This document shows positions 52,703 through 64,000 of a stretch of 64,000 bases of DNA, one piece after another. Source of the stretch: JAFAXA01 sp963777325 (GTDB taxonomy: Bacteria; Pseudomonadota; Alphaproteobacteria; Acetobacterales; Acetobacteraceae); assembly GCA_963777325.1 (NCBI GenBank), contig CAVZQE010000001.1, positions 176,558 through 240,557 on the forward strand. The letters are read 5' to 3'. The notes under the pieces were generated by a model that had not been told where the DNA came from, did no database searches, and saw only the letters and a list, made by a program, of their open reading frames with translations. A program made the position numbers and the translations under genes. Each line of letters starts with the position of its first letter. Positions within the stretch are counted from its first letter, which is position 1.

Positions 52703-52953
52703 CGAGAGGAGTTCAAGTTTCCGCCTGACGAGGGCGGATGCCGCGTCGTTCCCGTGAGGACGATGGGCGAGGCGATCGTCGCTGAGAGTCCGGAGCCGGA
52801 GGGCAGCGATGCCCCGAAGGTCGCGGGACAGATTGAGACGCCTCGCCCTCCTGACCCCATCATGCGGCGGCCGTGCGCCGACCGCGAAGAGAAGCGAGTG
52901 ACCTACGGGAATGGCGTGAGGCGAGAGGAATGGCTTGACCCAGACAACCCCAA
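52703..52953. other. non-coding stretch, probably an IS110-type terminus
   Basis: No supportable gene. The stretch directly follows the IS110-type C-terminal fragment and precedes the end of an unrelated minus-strand relic, so it is most simply the right end of that decayed IS110 element. Confidence 0.35.
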
Positions 52954-53543
52954 TCAGAGAGGACTCTCAGTCGCGACGGACCAACGCGGAGGGGGGACGC
53001 TTGGGTTGAGGCTCTTCATCACCTTCCCAACAAGGACATTTAAGGCGAGTGTGATTTTTAGGTCCGGCCGAAGCGTTGTCACGTCGGAGAACAGGTTCTG
53101 CTCAATTCGATACTGTCTGTTCTGGGTAATGCCGTTGCCGTCCTCATACGCGTAAGGAGTCAGCATAGGATCGAAAAAAGGATCTCCTTGGACGCCAACA
53201 CGATAGTAGTCTGGCTTGTTCTTCTGCGTTTCATTGTAACTGGCCACCGCAGTTTGAATAGCACCCGCCACTTGATCGAGCACGTATGTGGGCGAGAACA
53301 GCTGTCCCGGAAGCCTGGCGCTCAGGATCCCGATAGGGCCGCCCGGTGGCCCGAGCAAAGCGCCATTCTCAAAATCGCCGAACACGTAGGCTTTGTTGTT
53401 CGCGCCGACGCCGGGACGATGACGGGCTCCCTTTGACCAGCCTGGCGGTTTTATGGATCACCTTGACACCCATGACGCTCAACATCGTGGCGTCATCCCA
53501 AGTATCGAACGCATGGACTTCGTTCTGCGTCCCCGGGTGCCGG
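52954..53543 (-). pseudogene. unrecognised protein relic downstream of the FAH-family gene
   Basis: Minus-strand translation reads NEVHAFDTWDDATMLSVMGVKVIHKTARLV, then after a frame change near 53420 continues NNKAYVFGDFENGALLGPPGGPIGILSARLPG, PDYYRVGVQGDPFFDPMLTPYAYEDGNG and YRIEQNLFSDVTTLRPDLKI. The composition (Asp/Gly/Tyr-rich, low Arg) differs from its neighbours and suggests a secreted or beta-rich protein of other origin. The start is not clear and the family is unknown to me. The sequence is open from 53385 down. Confidence 0.4.
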
Positions 53544-54413
53544 CTACGCTTCCCGCCTATCGAGCCCTTGAGAACTGGCCACGATCTCATGGTGCTGTTC
53601 ACCAAGACCGCTCACGCCGGTCCTGATCTGGTCGCCAGGCTTGAGGTAGCGGGGAGTTTTTATTCCGTAAGCCACGCCCGCAGGCGTGCCCGTGATGATC
53701 AGATCTCCGGGAAGCAATGTCTGAAATTGACTGAGGTGAGCGATGATCTCTGCTACCGAGAAGACCATATTGGCAGTCTTGCCCCGCTGCTGCGCGGAGC
53801 CATTGACGTCGAGCCATAGATCGAGGGCCTGCGGGTCATGCACCTCGTCAGGCGTTACGAGCCAAGGTCCCACGGGCGTAAACCCGTCCAGACTTTTCCC
53901 TTTCCCCATCTGGCCGCCCCGCTCCAGCTGCCATGCTCGTTCCGACACGTCGACGGCGGTGCAATATCCGGCGACGTGCTCGAGCGCGGTCTCGACTGGA
54001 ACATCACGCGCCTCCGAGCCTACCAAGACGCCGAGCTCGATTTCCCAGTCAAGCTTTTCCGCAGATACAGGGACGGTAATCGGGTCGGTCGCGCCGGAGA
54101 GCGAGCCGATGGACTTCATGAACAGGAGCGGATGGTCCGGTAGGTTCATGTGAGCTTCCGCCGCGTGATCCCGGTAGTTGAGACCTATCGCCAGAATCTG
54201 CCTTATGCCGGCGACAGGCACGCCCAGTCGCGGCGATCCGTCCACCAATGGTAGTCTCTCCACATCGATCGCGCGCAGCATGGAAAGCCAGTCCGAAGTC
54301 AGCATCTCGCAGGTCACGTCAGCAAGCAGCGGAAACAACGATCTGATCCGGCCGGCAGGGTCGATCAGGCCTGGACGCTCAAGATGAGCCGTTCCGTAGC
54401 GTACGAGTTTCAA
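53544..54413 (-). CDS. fumarylacetoacetate hydrolase-family protein
   Basis: A 289-residue FAH-domain enzyme, probably hydrolysing or decarboxylating a dicarbonyl ring-cleavage product. The conserved blocks are QILAIGLNYRDHAAEA, PLLFMKSIGSLSG, the metal site DWEIELGVLVGSEARDV (Glu/Asp ligands), DVSERAWQLERGGQMGKGKSLDGFTPVGPWLV and GDLIITGTPAGVAYG. A TTG start with GGGAGAAG upstream is used; the preceding in-frame codons lack similarity. The VOC and SnoaL-like genes upstream on the same strand make an aromatic or cyclic-compound catabolic operon likely. Confidence 0.88.
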   Translation of the reverse strand: MKLVRYGTAHLERPGLIDPAGRIRSLFPLLADVTCEMLTSDWLSMLRAIDVERLPLVDGSPRLGVPVAGIRQILAIGLNYRDHAAEAHMNLPDHPLLFMKSIGSLSGATDPITVPVSAEKLDWEIELGVLVGSEARDVPVETALEHVAGYCTAVDVSERAWQLERGGQMGKGKSLDGFTPVGPWLVTPDEVHDPQALDLWLDVNGSAQQRGKTANMVFSVAEIIAHLSQFQTLLPGDLIITGTPAGVAYGIKTPRYLKPGDQIRTGVSGLGEQHHEIVASSQGLDRREA

Positions 54414-54613
54414 CTTGCTTCTCCCTTCAAAGCGGGTTTGTCGTTCCGGCGCGCCCGAGCTTTCCACCGACGAAAGCGGCGTGAGCGTCCCAGAAGTTCG
54501 GACCGTCCAAGTAGCGCCGAGAAAACCTTGTCCAGGGAGAGCCTGACCGCCTGCGAGACGGTCGTTCTGGCGCGCTGCCCAGGATCGTCAAGGACATATT
54601 CCAACAACCGGGC

Positions 54614-55189
54614 CTAAGATTGTAGCCAACTGCGCCCGGCAGCTTTCATCCCTTTTTCGAGCTCACTGCCCTTGGTTGCCAGCCTCCGCGTAACCGGGAA
54701 GCCGCTTTTCTCCAGGACGTAACCGATCGCGGCATACTCACGCGGATAGCGCTGGAGAGAGGCTGCGTCGATCTCGTAGATGCCGCGGGGGAAGGTGAAA
54801 GAGGCCATGTCATAGATGCATTGGCGGTTGGCGATTTTCCAGGCGCCGTCGCGTCTCTCGACTTGATCGTAGAACCGACTGTGCTGGCTAAAGCCGATCC
54901 CAAGCTTGATATTCTCGCCAAGGATGATCGCGTTCGTTTCCGCAATCGCCTTATCGCCCTGGATGACGACAGTCGGCGAGGCAATGACGTGCTTGGTTTG
55001 CAGATCGGAGGCGCCCATGCGCATCGACCCATCGACAAAGTCGCTCGCCTTTCCTTGGAACCAACTGATTTCGATGGCGCCGTCCGGGTGAAACAGAGAC
55101 CGTAAACGATCCCATTCCGCCAGATCCCGGTATATCCATCCGGTCATCAGGTCGGCGATGTCCTGCCGGTCGTCTAGATACGTATTCAT
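54614..55189 (-). CDS. SnoaL-like (NTF2-fold) protein 1
   Basis: A 191-residue protein of the SnoaL_4/NTF2-like group: DDRQDIADLMTGWIYRDLAEWDRLRSLFHPDGAIEISWFQGKASDFV, then the strand pattern KHVIASPTVVIQGDKAIAET and SRFYDQVERRDGAWKIANRQCIYD. Relatives act as small-molecule isomerases, dehydratases or hydroxylase accessories, and some serve as small dioxygenase subunits. No Rieske or iron motif is seen. The C-terminal 60 residues extend beyond the fold. It lies between a second SnoaL-like gene and the FAH-family hydrolase. Confidence 0.8.
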   Translation of the reverse strand: MNTYLDDRQDIADLMTGWIYRDLAEWDRLRSLFHPDGAIEISWFQGKASDFVDGSMRMGASDLQTKHVIASPTVVIQGDKAIAETNAIILGENIKLGIGFSQHSRFYDQVERRDGAWKIANRQCIYDMASFTFPRGIYEIDAASLQRYPREYAAIGYVLEKSGFPVTRRLATKGSELEKGMKAAGRSWLQS

Positions 55190-55307
55190 CTCGTCATCTC
55201 CGGTGTCACTCGCGCGATTTTAGAGCCCTGAAACGCCGTGCCAGCCTGATGCGTCGTGCGGCCGGGACGCCTACGGATCCATTGGCGTTTCGGAAACATA
55301 GGGAGCC

Positions 55308-55754
55308 CTAGCCGCTGAAGGCGGGCACCAAGCGGCGCTCGGCAATTCGCCAAGACCCGTCTTGGCCGCGTTCGTAGATGTCCTCGAAGTCGCCCACCAT
55401 GAACGGCGTCGCCGGGCGGGGCGGTGGACCGTCGTGCCGGTAGACGGTGAGCAGGACGGTGCCGCGCACCCGTCCGGGCGACTCGTGGGTGAGACGCAAG
55501 TTGGTGCAAACGTGGCGTGTCGTCCGTTCCCGCATTGCGGCCCGCCGCTCACCCCACGCCGCGATCGCCGCACGCCCGACAATGTCCTCGCCAAGGCCAA
55601 GCAGCCGTCCCTCTTCGGTGAAGAGGGACGCCACTCGGTCCGCCGCGCCGTGGTCGATCAGCCAGACGTATTCAGCGACCAAGCCCGCGATGGCGGTGCG
55701 CACGCCCGCATCGGGGCCGCGTTCCGATGACATGGTCTCGCTCTCCGATGACAT
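55308..55754 (-). CDS. SnoaL-like (NTF2-fold) protein 2
   Basis: A 148-residue cone-shaped NTF2-fold protein: VRTAIAGLVAEYVWLIDHGAADRVASLFTEEGRLL, IVGRAAIAAWGERRAAM, TRHVCTNLRLTH and the C-terminal FEDIYERGQDGSWRIAERRLVPAF. It is shorter than and diverged from its neighbour. Two ATG codons at the start are nearly identical repeats (MSSESET / MSSERG), so either may be used. The stop codon of the VOC gene lies only 3 bases upstream, so they are co-transcribed. Confidence 0.75.
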   Translation of the reverse strand: MSSESETMSSERGPDAGVRTAIAGLVAEYVWLIDHGAADRVASLFTEEGRLLGLGEDIVGRAAIAAWGERRAAMRERTTRHVCTNLRLTHESPGRVRGTVLLTVYRHDGPPPRPATPFMVGDFEDIYERGQDGSWRIAERRLVPAFSG

Positions 55755-55757
55755 GGT

Positions 55758-56372
55758 CTAAAGCGCCTCGTGCGGATGCTTCTCCTCCTCGGGCGTATCC
55801 GCCATCCCGATATCGGGAATCTGCGCCGGAAGGTACGTGCCCGCTCGAATATCCTTCTGCAAAGCCTTGAACTCCATCCCGGATTTGTGGGCCTCATAGA
55901 CCTTCTCGGGGTCGAAGAAGGTGCCGATCGGATTGCTCTGGAAGTCCTTCGACGTGCGGATGAACTCGGTCGACAGCTTCCAGTCTCCGAAATTGTCGCT
56001 CTGCAACTCGACAAAATTGCCCTCCGGATCCTTGTAGTACATCGACATGGTCAGCCCGTGGTCGAGACAGAAGGCCGGATAGACGTCCTCCCCAGCCAGC
56101 CGCTTATACGTCGACATGAGGTCGTCGAAGCTCTGATACTCGAATGCGCTGTGGTGCATCCCGGTGTGCTTGCGCTTGTCCGGATCCTCCTCCAGCGCCG
56201 GGGTGTAGAGGAAGGCGAGGCGATGGTTTGCCCCGTCATTGGTGGTCCAGCAATTACGATCGTCCTTGAAGTTGGGCTTGACCCCGACAAGAACGCCGTA
56301 CCACGCGATCATTTCATCCACACGGCTGGTCTTGAAGGTAACGTGGTGCAGGCTGGGCTTGATGACGTCCAT
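55758..56372 (-). CDS. VOC-family extradiol-dioxygenase-like protein
   Basis: A 204-residue single vicinal-oxygen-chelate module. The metal-ligand positions are His in PSLHHVTFKTS (first strand), His in KHTGMHHSAFEYQSFDDLM and Glu in DPEGNFVELQSDNFGDW, the 2-His-1-Glu set of type-I extradiol dioxygenases and glyoxalases. Its length (one pair of betaalphabetabetabeta units plus a tail) is shorter than classical catechol 2,3-dioxygenases. It is the first gene of the operon, preceded by GGGAGAG. The substrate is unknown; ring cleavage followed by FAH-type hydrolysis is the likely scheme. Confidence 0.83.
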   Translation of the reverse strand: MDVIKPSLHHVTFKTSRVDEMIAWYGVLVGVKPNFKDDRNCWTTNDGANHRLAFLYTPALEEDPDKRKHTGMHHSAFEYQSFDDLMSTYKRLAGEDVYPAFCLDHGLTMSMYYKDPEGNFVELQSDNFGDWKLSTEFIRTSKDFQSNPIGTFFDPEKVYEAHKSGMEFKALQKDIRAGTYLPAQIPDIGMADTPEEEKHPHEAL

Positions 56373-56638
56373 CAGATTTCTCTCCCTCGGTGAAGTTTGC
56401 AGCCCAGAGTTCAGTTCGCCGCACGTTGTTGTTGTGGCTTCGGCGAACGAGCCCGCCCCTGCGGCGCGGCCGGGTTCACCTTGACCCGGCTGCTTTGGAC
56501 GACGGGCGTGAGGAGGCTGACGGCCGACGGCGTAGCGCTCTTCGGCTGAAACGTCGCCGACCCGGGGAATGTTTCAGATCCTGGCTCCTTGTTCCCGCCC
56601 CCGGTTTTCAGAACAACGACCCCTGACCGGGCTCGGGC

Positions 56639-59320
<2,682 letters not shown>

Positions 59321-59439
59321 GCGTCCTTCCTCCTGAGCGCCACTATAGAGAGGAAGGCGCGGCATGTCCTGCCGAGTTGCTTGCCAGTGTCGGGCTTTGC
59401 GGCATGATCTGCTGCATCTGGCCCTCCAGGAAAGATTAT

Positions 59440-59949
59440 ATGCCGAACACCGCGCTGGACATGATTGACGCTCGCATCCTTTCGGAGCTGCAGGGGAATG
59501 CGCGGCTAAGCAACGTCGATCTCGCGTCTAGGGTCGGATTGTCGCCGTCACCTTGCCTCGCCCGTGTCCGCGCGCTCGAGCAGGCGGGCGTTATCGACCG
59601 GTATGTCGCGCTGCTCGATCCGACCGCGGTCGGGTTGCACATGAGCGTCTTCATCAGCGTCAGCCTGGAACGGCAGATCGAAACAATGCTCGATCGCTTC
59701 GAGAGCGCGGTCCAGCGCTTTTCCGAAGTGATGGAATGCTACCTGATGAGCGGCGACTCCGACTATTTGCTGCGCGTGGTGGTCGCCATCCAGGAACTGC
59801 AGGACTTCATCATCAATAAGCTCTCGAAAACGCCAGGCGTCGCCAATATCCGGTCGAGTTTCGCCCTCAAGCAGGTGAAGTATAACACGGCGCTGCCGCT
59901 GCGTTCGGGGCGGCCGGCAGAGGGACAGCCGCGACCGCTCCGGCGATGA
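59440..59949 (+). CDS. Lrp/AsnC-family transcriptional regulator
   Basis: A 169-residue regulator: helix-turn-helix domain (ALDMIDARILSELQGNARLSNVDLASRVGLSPSPCLARVRALEQAGVI, residues 5-52) plus the RAM effector domain (VGLHMSVFISVSLERQIETMLDRF, then YLMSGDSDYLLRVVV). ATG 59440 is preceded by AGGAAAG. The divergent arrangement with the aceE relic suggests it once controlled pyruvate dehydrogenase; Lrp-type regulators often act on neighbouring divergent genes and sense amino acids. Confidence 0.9.
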   Translation: MPNTALDMIDARILSELQGNARLSNVDLASRVGLSPSPCLARVRALEQAGVIDRYVALLDPTAVGLHMSVFISVSLERQIETMLDRFESAVQRFSEVMECYLMSGDSDYLLRVVVAIQELQDFIINKLSKTPGVANIRSSFALKQVKYNTALPLRSGRPAEGQPRPLRR

Positions 59950-60135
59950 GCAGCTTCGTGTTTCGGCCACAGTCCCGCAATCTCCGATCGCAAGTGGCCG
60001 CTCGAAGAGTATCATCGTCGTTGACCATTCGCTCGCCACGTTGTTGCAATACGCTTGCTTTGAAATCCTCATATCGTCCTCGGTCAGCACGAGCGGTCGA
60101 CCTGCACGGCGAATTCGTGCAGCGCTCGGATGAAC

Positions 60136-61227
60136 CTAGTGGAGCGAATTTAACATTCGGCGCCCTCCTCGGACGTCGGCGGTGATTTGGTCGGGATTTT
60201 TGGTCCAGCGAAAGGGGCGTGGATTGTCGTTGGCTTGGGCGACGTATCGGTTGATGGCCTCCTGGACCGAGACGAGCGAATGGAACACACCGCGCCTGAG
60301 CCGTTGCTTGGTGAGCTTGGCGAAGAAGCCCTCAACCGCGTTGACCCAGGACGCGGAGGTCGGCGTGAAGTGGAACGCGAAGCGCGGATGCCGGCCGAGC
60401 CACTCGATCACCTTGGGGTGCTTGTGAGCGGCATAGTTGTCCAGGATCACGTGGACCAGCTTGCCAGCGGGCACTTCGCGCTCGATGGCGTTGAGGAAGC
60501 GGATGAACTCCTGATGGCGCTGCATGCAGCGCCCGATCACGGGACCTTGCAGAATGTCCAGAGCCGCAAACAGCGTGGTCGTGCCATTCCGCTTGTAGTC
60601 GTGCGTTATGGTGCCGCAGCGTCCGCGCTTGATCGGCAGCCCGGGCTGGGTGCGGTCCAGCGCCTGGATCTGGCTCTTTTCGTCCACCGAAAGCACGACC
60701 GCGTGAGCAGGCGGATCGAGGTAGAGGCCGGCGATGCCGCGCAGCTTAGCGGCAAACTGCGGATCGTTGGAGAGCTTGAACTGGCGCAGGCGGTGCGGCT
60801 GCAAGCCGTGTGCGCGCCAGATGCGCTGCACCGAACTGACGCTGATGCCGATCTGCGCGGCCATCGCCGGGGCGGTCCAGTGCGTCACCTCGCCGGGCGG
60901 GGGTCCGAGCGTGAGGGCAACAACCCGCTCGGCGATCTCCGGCGCCAGCGGCGGGATGCGCGACGGGCGGGTCTTGTCGCGCAACAGGCCGTCCACGCCC
61001 TCCCGCATGAACCGATCCTGCCAGCGCCAGACGGCGGTTTTGGCCACCTGCGCCAGGCGCATGATTTCGGCCGTGCCTCGGCCTCCCGCGGTCAGCAGCA
61101 CAACTGGGCGCGGGCACCGACATCGAAGCTCTCGTCTCACATCATCAATGAAATGGTGCGCGATATAGCCTCGCATTCCGTGCCGCTTGCTCCGCCGCGC
61201 GAGAATCGGCGAACGTCGTTTAAGCAC
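60136..61227 (-). CDS. IS630-family transposase
   Basis: A 363-residue DDE transposase, distinct from the relic at 37 kb. It shows MRLAQVAKTAVWRWQDRF (helix-turn-helix), GEVTHWTAPAMAAQIGISVSSVQRIW, then the catalytic triad in LSVDEKSQIQALDRTQP, HVILDNYAAHKHP and SWVNAVEGFFAKL. The body is open to the stop. The first 40 residues do not match the family start and may reflect an upstream frame change, so the true start could be internal. The element's terminal repeats were not resolved. Confidence 0.85.
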   Translation of the reverse strand: MLKRRSPILARRSKRHGMRGYIAHHFIDDVRRELRCRCPRPVVLLTAGGRGTAEIMRLAQVAKTAVWRWQDRFMREGVDGLLRDKTRPSRIPPLAPEIAERVVALTLGPPPGEVTHWTAPAMAAQIGISVSSVQRIWRAHGLQPHRLRQFKLSNDPQFAAKLRGIAGLYLDPPAHAVVLSVDEKSQIQALDRTQPGLPIKRGRCGTITHDYKRNGTTTLFAALDILQGPVIGRCMQRHQEFIRFLNAIEREVPAGKLVHVILDNYAAHKHPKVIEWLGRHPRFAFHFTPTSASWVNAVEGFFAKLTKQRLRRGVFHSLVSVQEAINRYVAQANDNPRPFRWTKNPDQITADVRGGRRMLNSLH

Positions 61228-61400
61228 CGGCTCGCGCCGTTCCGGCGCGGGGATGACGGACGTCTTCCGCGGTTCCCAGCGTGTAGGTGCTTCCGTTCGC
61301 GGGCGTTCCTGGGCAAAATGCTGCGATGGAAAGAGCGAAACAATAACCCCGGGAGTGTAGCGGCAGGGTTCTCAACCCACCCTGTCCCACAGGGGAGATT
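61228..61400. other. gene-free gap after the IS630 element
   Basis: No supportable gene. The gap lies between the IS630 transposase (minus strand) and the mobB fragment; the insertion may have removed the first half of mobB. Confidence 0.35.
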
Positions 61401-61409
61401 TTCGGCAGA

Positions 61410-61685
61410 TTGCGAGGGGGCCGGCTTCGCCGGCTGGAGTGGAGCGGCGAAACGATGTTGCTGTGCCGCAGGCGCGATCGCTATCCCAAAATCGAGGTGT
61501 TCTGCGCCGCTACCGGGAAGCCGTCGCTGCACCGAGAGGATGCGAGTATTGTGGCCATCGCGTCGGGTGTGCCCGTCCCCGAAGCGCGGCTGCCAGTGCT
61601 CAATCTGAACGACGCTGACGCGTCGCTGACGCGGCGCCCGGCGCATGCGCTTCCACTTGCCCGCTTCGGCCGGCCGCCGAATTAG
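61410..61685 (+). pseudogene. mobB: mobB (molybdenum-cofactor guanylylation accessory) C-terminal fragment
   Basis: The frame reads RRDRYPKIEVFCAATGKPSLHREDASIVAIAS, matching the MobB C-terminus (family: V-E-G-Y-K-R-x-x-H-P-K-x-E-V-x-R). Its N-terminal nucleotide-binding P-loop is missing. It ends at TAG 61685, one base before the moeA start, the usual mobB-moeA order. With the broken moeA next to it, this is a decayed molybdenum-cofactor operon. Confidence 0.6.
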
Positions 61686-62200
61686 ATGGCGCAACTCTCG
61701 GACGGTTGTTTCGCCTGCAGCGACGCGCTGCTTTCGGTCGAAGGGGCGCAGCGAATTATCGCCGCGCAGGTCCGGCCGGTGCCAGAAACGGAGCGCGTTG
61801 GTCTGTCCGAAGCTGATGGCTGGGTGCTGGCCAAGGATGTGCTCGCGCCCATTGACCTGCCGCCTTTTGCCAATTCCGCCGTGACGGCTTCGCGGTTTTT
61901 GCCGGCCACGTCGAGGGCGCGGCAGCCCTGCCGGTGACCTCGCGAGTGACGGCCGGCATGGCGGCAGCTGGGCCGCTGTCCCCCGGCACCCCTGCCGTAT
62001 CTTCATCGGCGCGCCGCTGCCGGAAGGCGCGGACACCATGTTCATGCAGGAGGACGTGCGGTTGGACGAGGCGGGGCGCGTGCATCTGCTCCGGCCGCAG
62101 GATCTGGCGCTCGCCGGCGCGCTCGGGTTGCCCACACTACCGGTCCGCCGCGCGCTCGGGCTCGCGCTATTCTCAACGCAAGAAGAAAACATCCATCTAT
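61686..62200 (+). pseudogene. moeA: moeA (molybdopterin molybdenumtransferase) relic
   Basis: Begins cleanly: MAQLSDGCFACSDALLSVEGAQRIIAAQVRPVPETERVGLSEADGWVLAKDV then PIDLPPFANSAV, the MoeA N-terminus. Frame changes follow near 61890 and 61990. RIFIGAPLPEGADTMFMQEDVRL (family: F-T-G-A-P-x-P-x-G-A-D) and, after an apparent deletion, LPVRRALGLALFST of domain III then appear. The C-terminal domain is lost. No other moeA is in the window. Confidence 0.65.
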
Positions 62201-62355
62201 AACGATTCCGGCTGGTCGCCTCCCGGAAACACGCACGCGAAAGCCGCATCGATGTCGCTTCCGCGGCATCTCGCGGCCAGCATGGCCGGGCGCGCGCCGG
62301 CCTCCCCTGCCTGGAAATCCGAAAGCGCCGCGTAGCGCGAAGCGAGCGGACCGGC

Positions 62356-62885
62356 GTGTCGGGCTGGATGCCCAACGTCGCCTTCACGCCGCCCGAGCCG
62401 GATTCGATTACCTTCAATTCAATTTCGACACCGATCCGCAGCGGATGCGCGCCTCGAACAGCATCTTCACCGCGTACAGGTTCGACGAAGGCGCGTTCTT
62501 CCAACGCTGCGGCAAGATCCTCGCCTATTACGGCATGAGCGATCCGGCCTTCAGCGCCTACGACTACATCGGCTGGTACCGGAAACTGGCGGCGCGGTTC
62601 GGCGGGCTTGAGCAGGTGCGGGATTCGGCGCGGCTGTTCCTGATCCCCGGCATGAACCATTGCAGCGGCGGCCAGGCGCTCGACATGTTCGATCCGCTCA
62701 CGGCACTGGTCGGCTGGGTGGAGAACGGCACCGCTCCAGATGCGATCGTGGCCACGGGAACGGCCTTTCCGGGCCGCAGCCGTCCGCTCTGCGCCTATCC
62801 CGAGATCGCCTCGTACACCGGCCAGGGCAGCACCGAGGACGCGTCCAACTTCCGCTGCGTGAAAGCGAACGAGACGGAACAATAG
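62356..62885 (+). pseudogene. tannase/feruloyl-esterase family fragment 1
   Basis: After a frame change near 62440, the sequence gives the C-terminal part of a tannase-family hydrolase: NFDTDPQRMRASNSIFTAY (in the alternate frame), then ILAYYGMSDPAFSAYD (catalytic Asp), then RLFLIPGMNHCSGGQALD (catalytic His and the disulfide Cys), to STEDASNFRCV. The N-terminal half with the nucleophilic Ser is missing. It is followed directly by a second, related fragment. Confidence 0.65.
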
Positions 62886-62939
62886 AGACGGCCAAGCTCC
62901 GCAATACTCGTATTTCGACGGCTGCTCGAATGGCGGTCG

Positions 62940-63873
62940 GCAGGGCATGGTCGCGTCCGAGCGCTTTCCAACTACTTCGACGGAATCGTGGCGGGGTCGC
63001 CGGGGTTCGGTTGCCGAAAGCGGCGGTCGCCGAGGCCTGGAACGAGCAGTCGAGTGCACCGTCGACAAGGATGCGAGCTGCCTGAGCGCCGGGCAAGCGG
63101 AGGCGCTGATCCGGATTTCGGCCCCGGCGCGCGCAACTCCAGGGCCAGAGGCTCTACACCCGGTTCCCGTGGGACGCGGGCATCACCGGCACCGCCTCCG
63201 TGCGGACCTGGAGTCTCGGAACCGAGGCCGCGTCCGGCCAGCCGCTGACGAACAATGCGCTGAATTTGACGCTCGGCGGCGGCTCGCTGCCGCTCGTTTT
63301 CATCACCCCGCCGGTTCCGGTGCCGGTCACGGAACTCGCCGCCTACATCCTCGGCTTCAACTTCGATACCGGCGCGTCGAAGATCCATGCGCGGACGCAG
63401 GACTATCCCGAGTTCTCGTTCCAGTTCATGACCGCCGCGTCGCCCGACCGCACCGCGTTCCGGGACAATGGCGGCAAGATGATCATCTATCATCGCCGGT
63501 CGGACGGGGTGTTCTCGTCGCTCGACACGATTCGCTGGTACAAGGCGCTGGATCGCCGAATGGGGAACGCGCAGGACTTTGTCCGCCTGTTCCTGGTGCC
63601 CGGCATGGGCCATTGCAATGGCGGGGTTGCGACCGACAACTTCTCTCCTTTCGCCGCCTTGGTGAACTGGGTCGAGAAGGGAATCCGCCGAAGAGCCTGA
63701 CCGCCACCGCGGATGCGACCACCCCGTGGCCGGGCCGCACCCGCCCGCTCTGCGGCTATCCGAAGCAGGCACGTTACACGGGGACCGGTAGCATCGAGGA
63801 TGCCGCGAACTTCACCTGCGTGGCACCGGGTGAAGGGGACCAGAACCACGCGGACGAGTTGCAGGAGAAGTAG
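62940..63873 (+). pseudogene. tannase/feruloyl-esterase family fragment 2
   Basis: A second paralogue begins in mid-domain. The FDGIVAGSPGF-like and LPKAAVAEAWNEQS blocks are split over frames, followed by DKDASCLSAGQAEALIRI, RFPWDAGITGT, ILGFNFDTGASKIHART, KMIIYHRRSDGVFSSLD (catalytic-Asp region) and RLFLVPGMGHCNGGVATDNF (His). After another frame change near 63690 it ends DAANFTCVAPGEG. At least three frame changes are present. The C-terminal stop at 63873 is normal. Confidence 0.65.
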
Positions 63874-64000
63874 TTTCCGGCATTACCCGTGAGCCCTTCT
63901 CTCGCCCTTGCGCTGTATCCGGACGGGCAATCGGCATCACTGACCCGGGGGTCGCTGCGGCGGCGCCTGCAGGGCGCGTGCATAGGCACCGAGCCGTGCC

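Noticed and set aside
59950..60135. Small minus-strand frame between the Lrp-type gene and IS630
   Set aside because: Short, no ribosome site, no recognisable pattern; most likely non-coding flank of the IS element.

Overview
The window is high-GC DNA, probably from an alphaproteobacterium of the Rhodospirillales/Acetobacteraceae type. This rests on gene content only: a GC-rich codon style, a DnaE2-type polymerase, a clade-I nos cluster with pseudoazurin, an alternative caa3-like oxidase and a plasmid-type ParB relic. No rRNA or tRNA is present, so the assignment is an inference.

Layout. (1) 0-5.1 kb: acyl-CoA ligase overlapping a broken thiolase-like gene, a zinc alcohol dehydrogenase, a small Api92/DUF1281-like protein and a tyrosine recombinase. 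(2) 5.1-6.5 kb: a possible lipoprotein and an ArgC-like relic without its catalytic cysteine. (3) 6.5-14.4 kb: a sugar operon, with ROK regulator, ABC ATPase, permease, binding protein, fructokinase and edd. It suggests fructose (or a similar sugar) uptake feeding the Entner-Doudoroff pathway. (4) 14.5-17.7 kb: dnaE2 without imuA/imuB. (5) 17.8-23.2 kb: gene scars (antiporter, aldehyde dehydrogenase) and nested IS elements (IS5, IS3, IS21, ISAs1). (6) 23.3-31.6 kb: a respiratory island with a diheme cytochrome c and, convergent to it, a tightly overlapping operon: quinoprotein-like beta-propeller, lipoprotein cytochrome c, CoxB-cyt c, CoxA, CoxC, small membrane subunit, CtaG, cytochrome c. (7) 32.2-39.2 kb: a second IS3 copy in inverted orientation, a ParB relic, and IS21, IS110, IS630 and IS3 remnants. 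(8) 39.5-52.3 kb: a ferritin-like gene divergent from nosR-Z-D-F-Y-L-X, then a membrane-anchored diflavin reductase and pseudoazurin, with two exact FNR/NnrR-type palindromes. (9) 52.4-56.4 kb: an IS chimera, an unrecognised relic and a small catabolic operon (extradiol-type VOC protein, two SnoaL-like proteins, FAH-family hydrolase). (10) 56.6-60 kb: a broken aceE (pyruvate dehydrogenase E1) divergent from an Lrp/AsnC regulator. (11) 60-64 kb: an IS630 element, then decayed mobB, moeA and two tannase/feruloyl-esterase-like genes.

How the parts work together. The nos block is an N2O-respiration module: NosZ reduces N2O, pseudoazurin is a likely electron donor, NosR plus ApbE/NosX form the flavin branch, and NosDFYL serve copper-site assembly. 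The oxidase island is an aerobic counterpart. Its subunit I lacks both textbook proton-entry residues, and its quinoprotein-like partner lacks the usual metal and catalytic residues. Those two are the most unusual signals in the window.

Caution: many otherwise intact genes (thiolase-like, ArgC-like, nosR, nosL, diflavin reductase, aceE, moeA, tannases) carry single frame changes. Either this is a genome with heavy gene decay or the assembly has indel errors; the sequence alone cannot fully decide.
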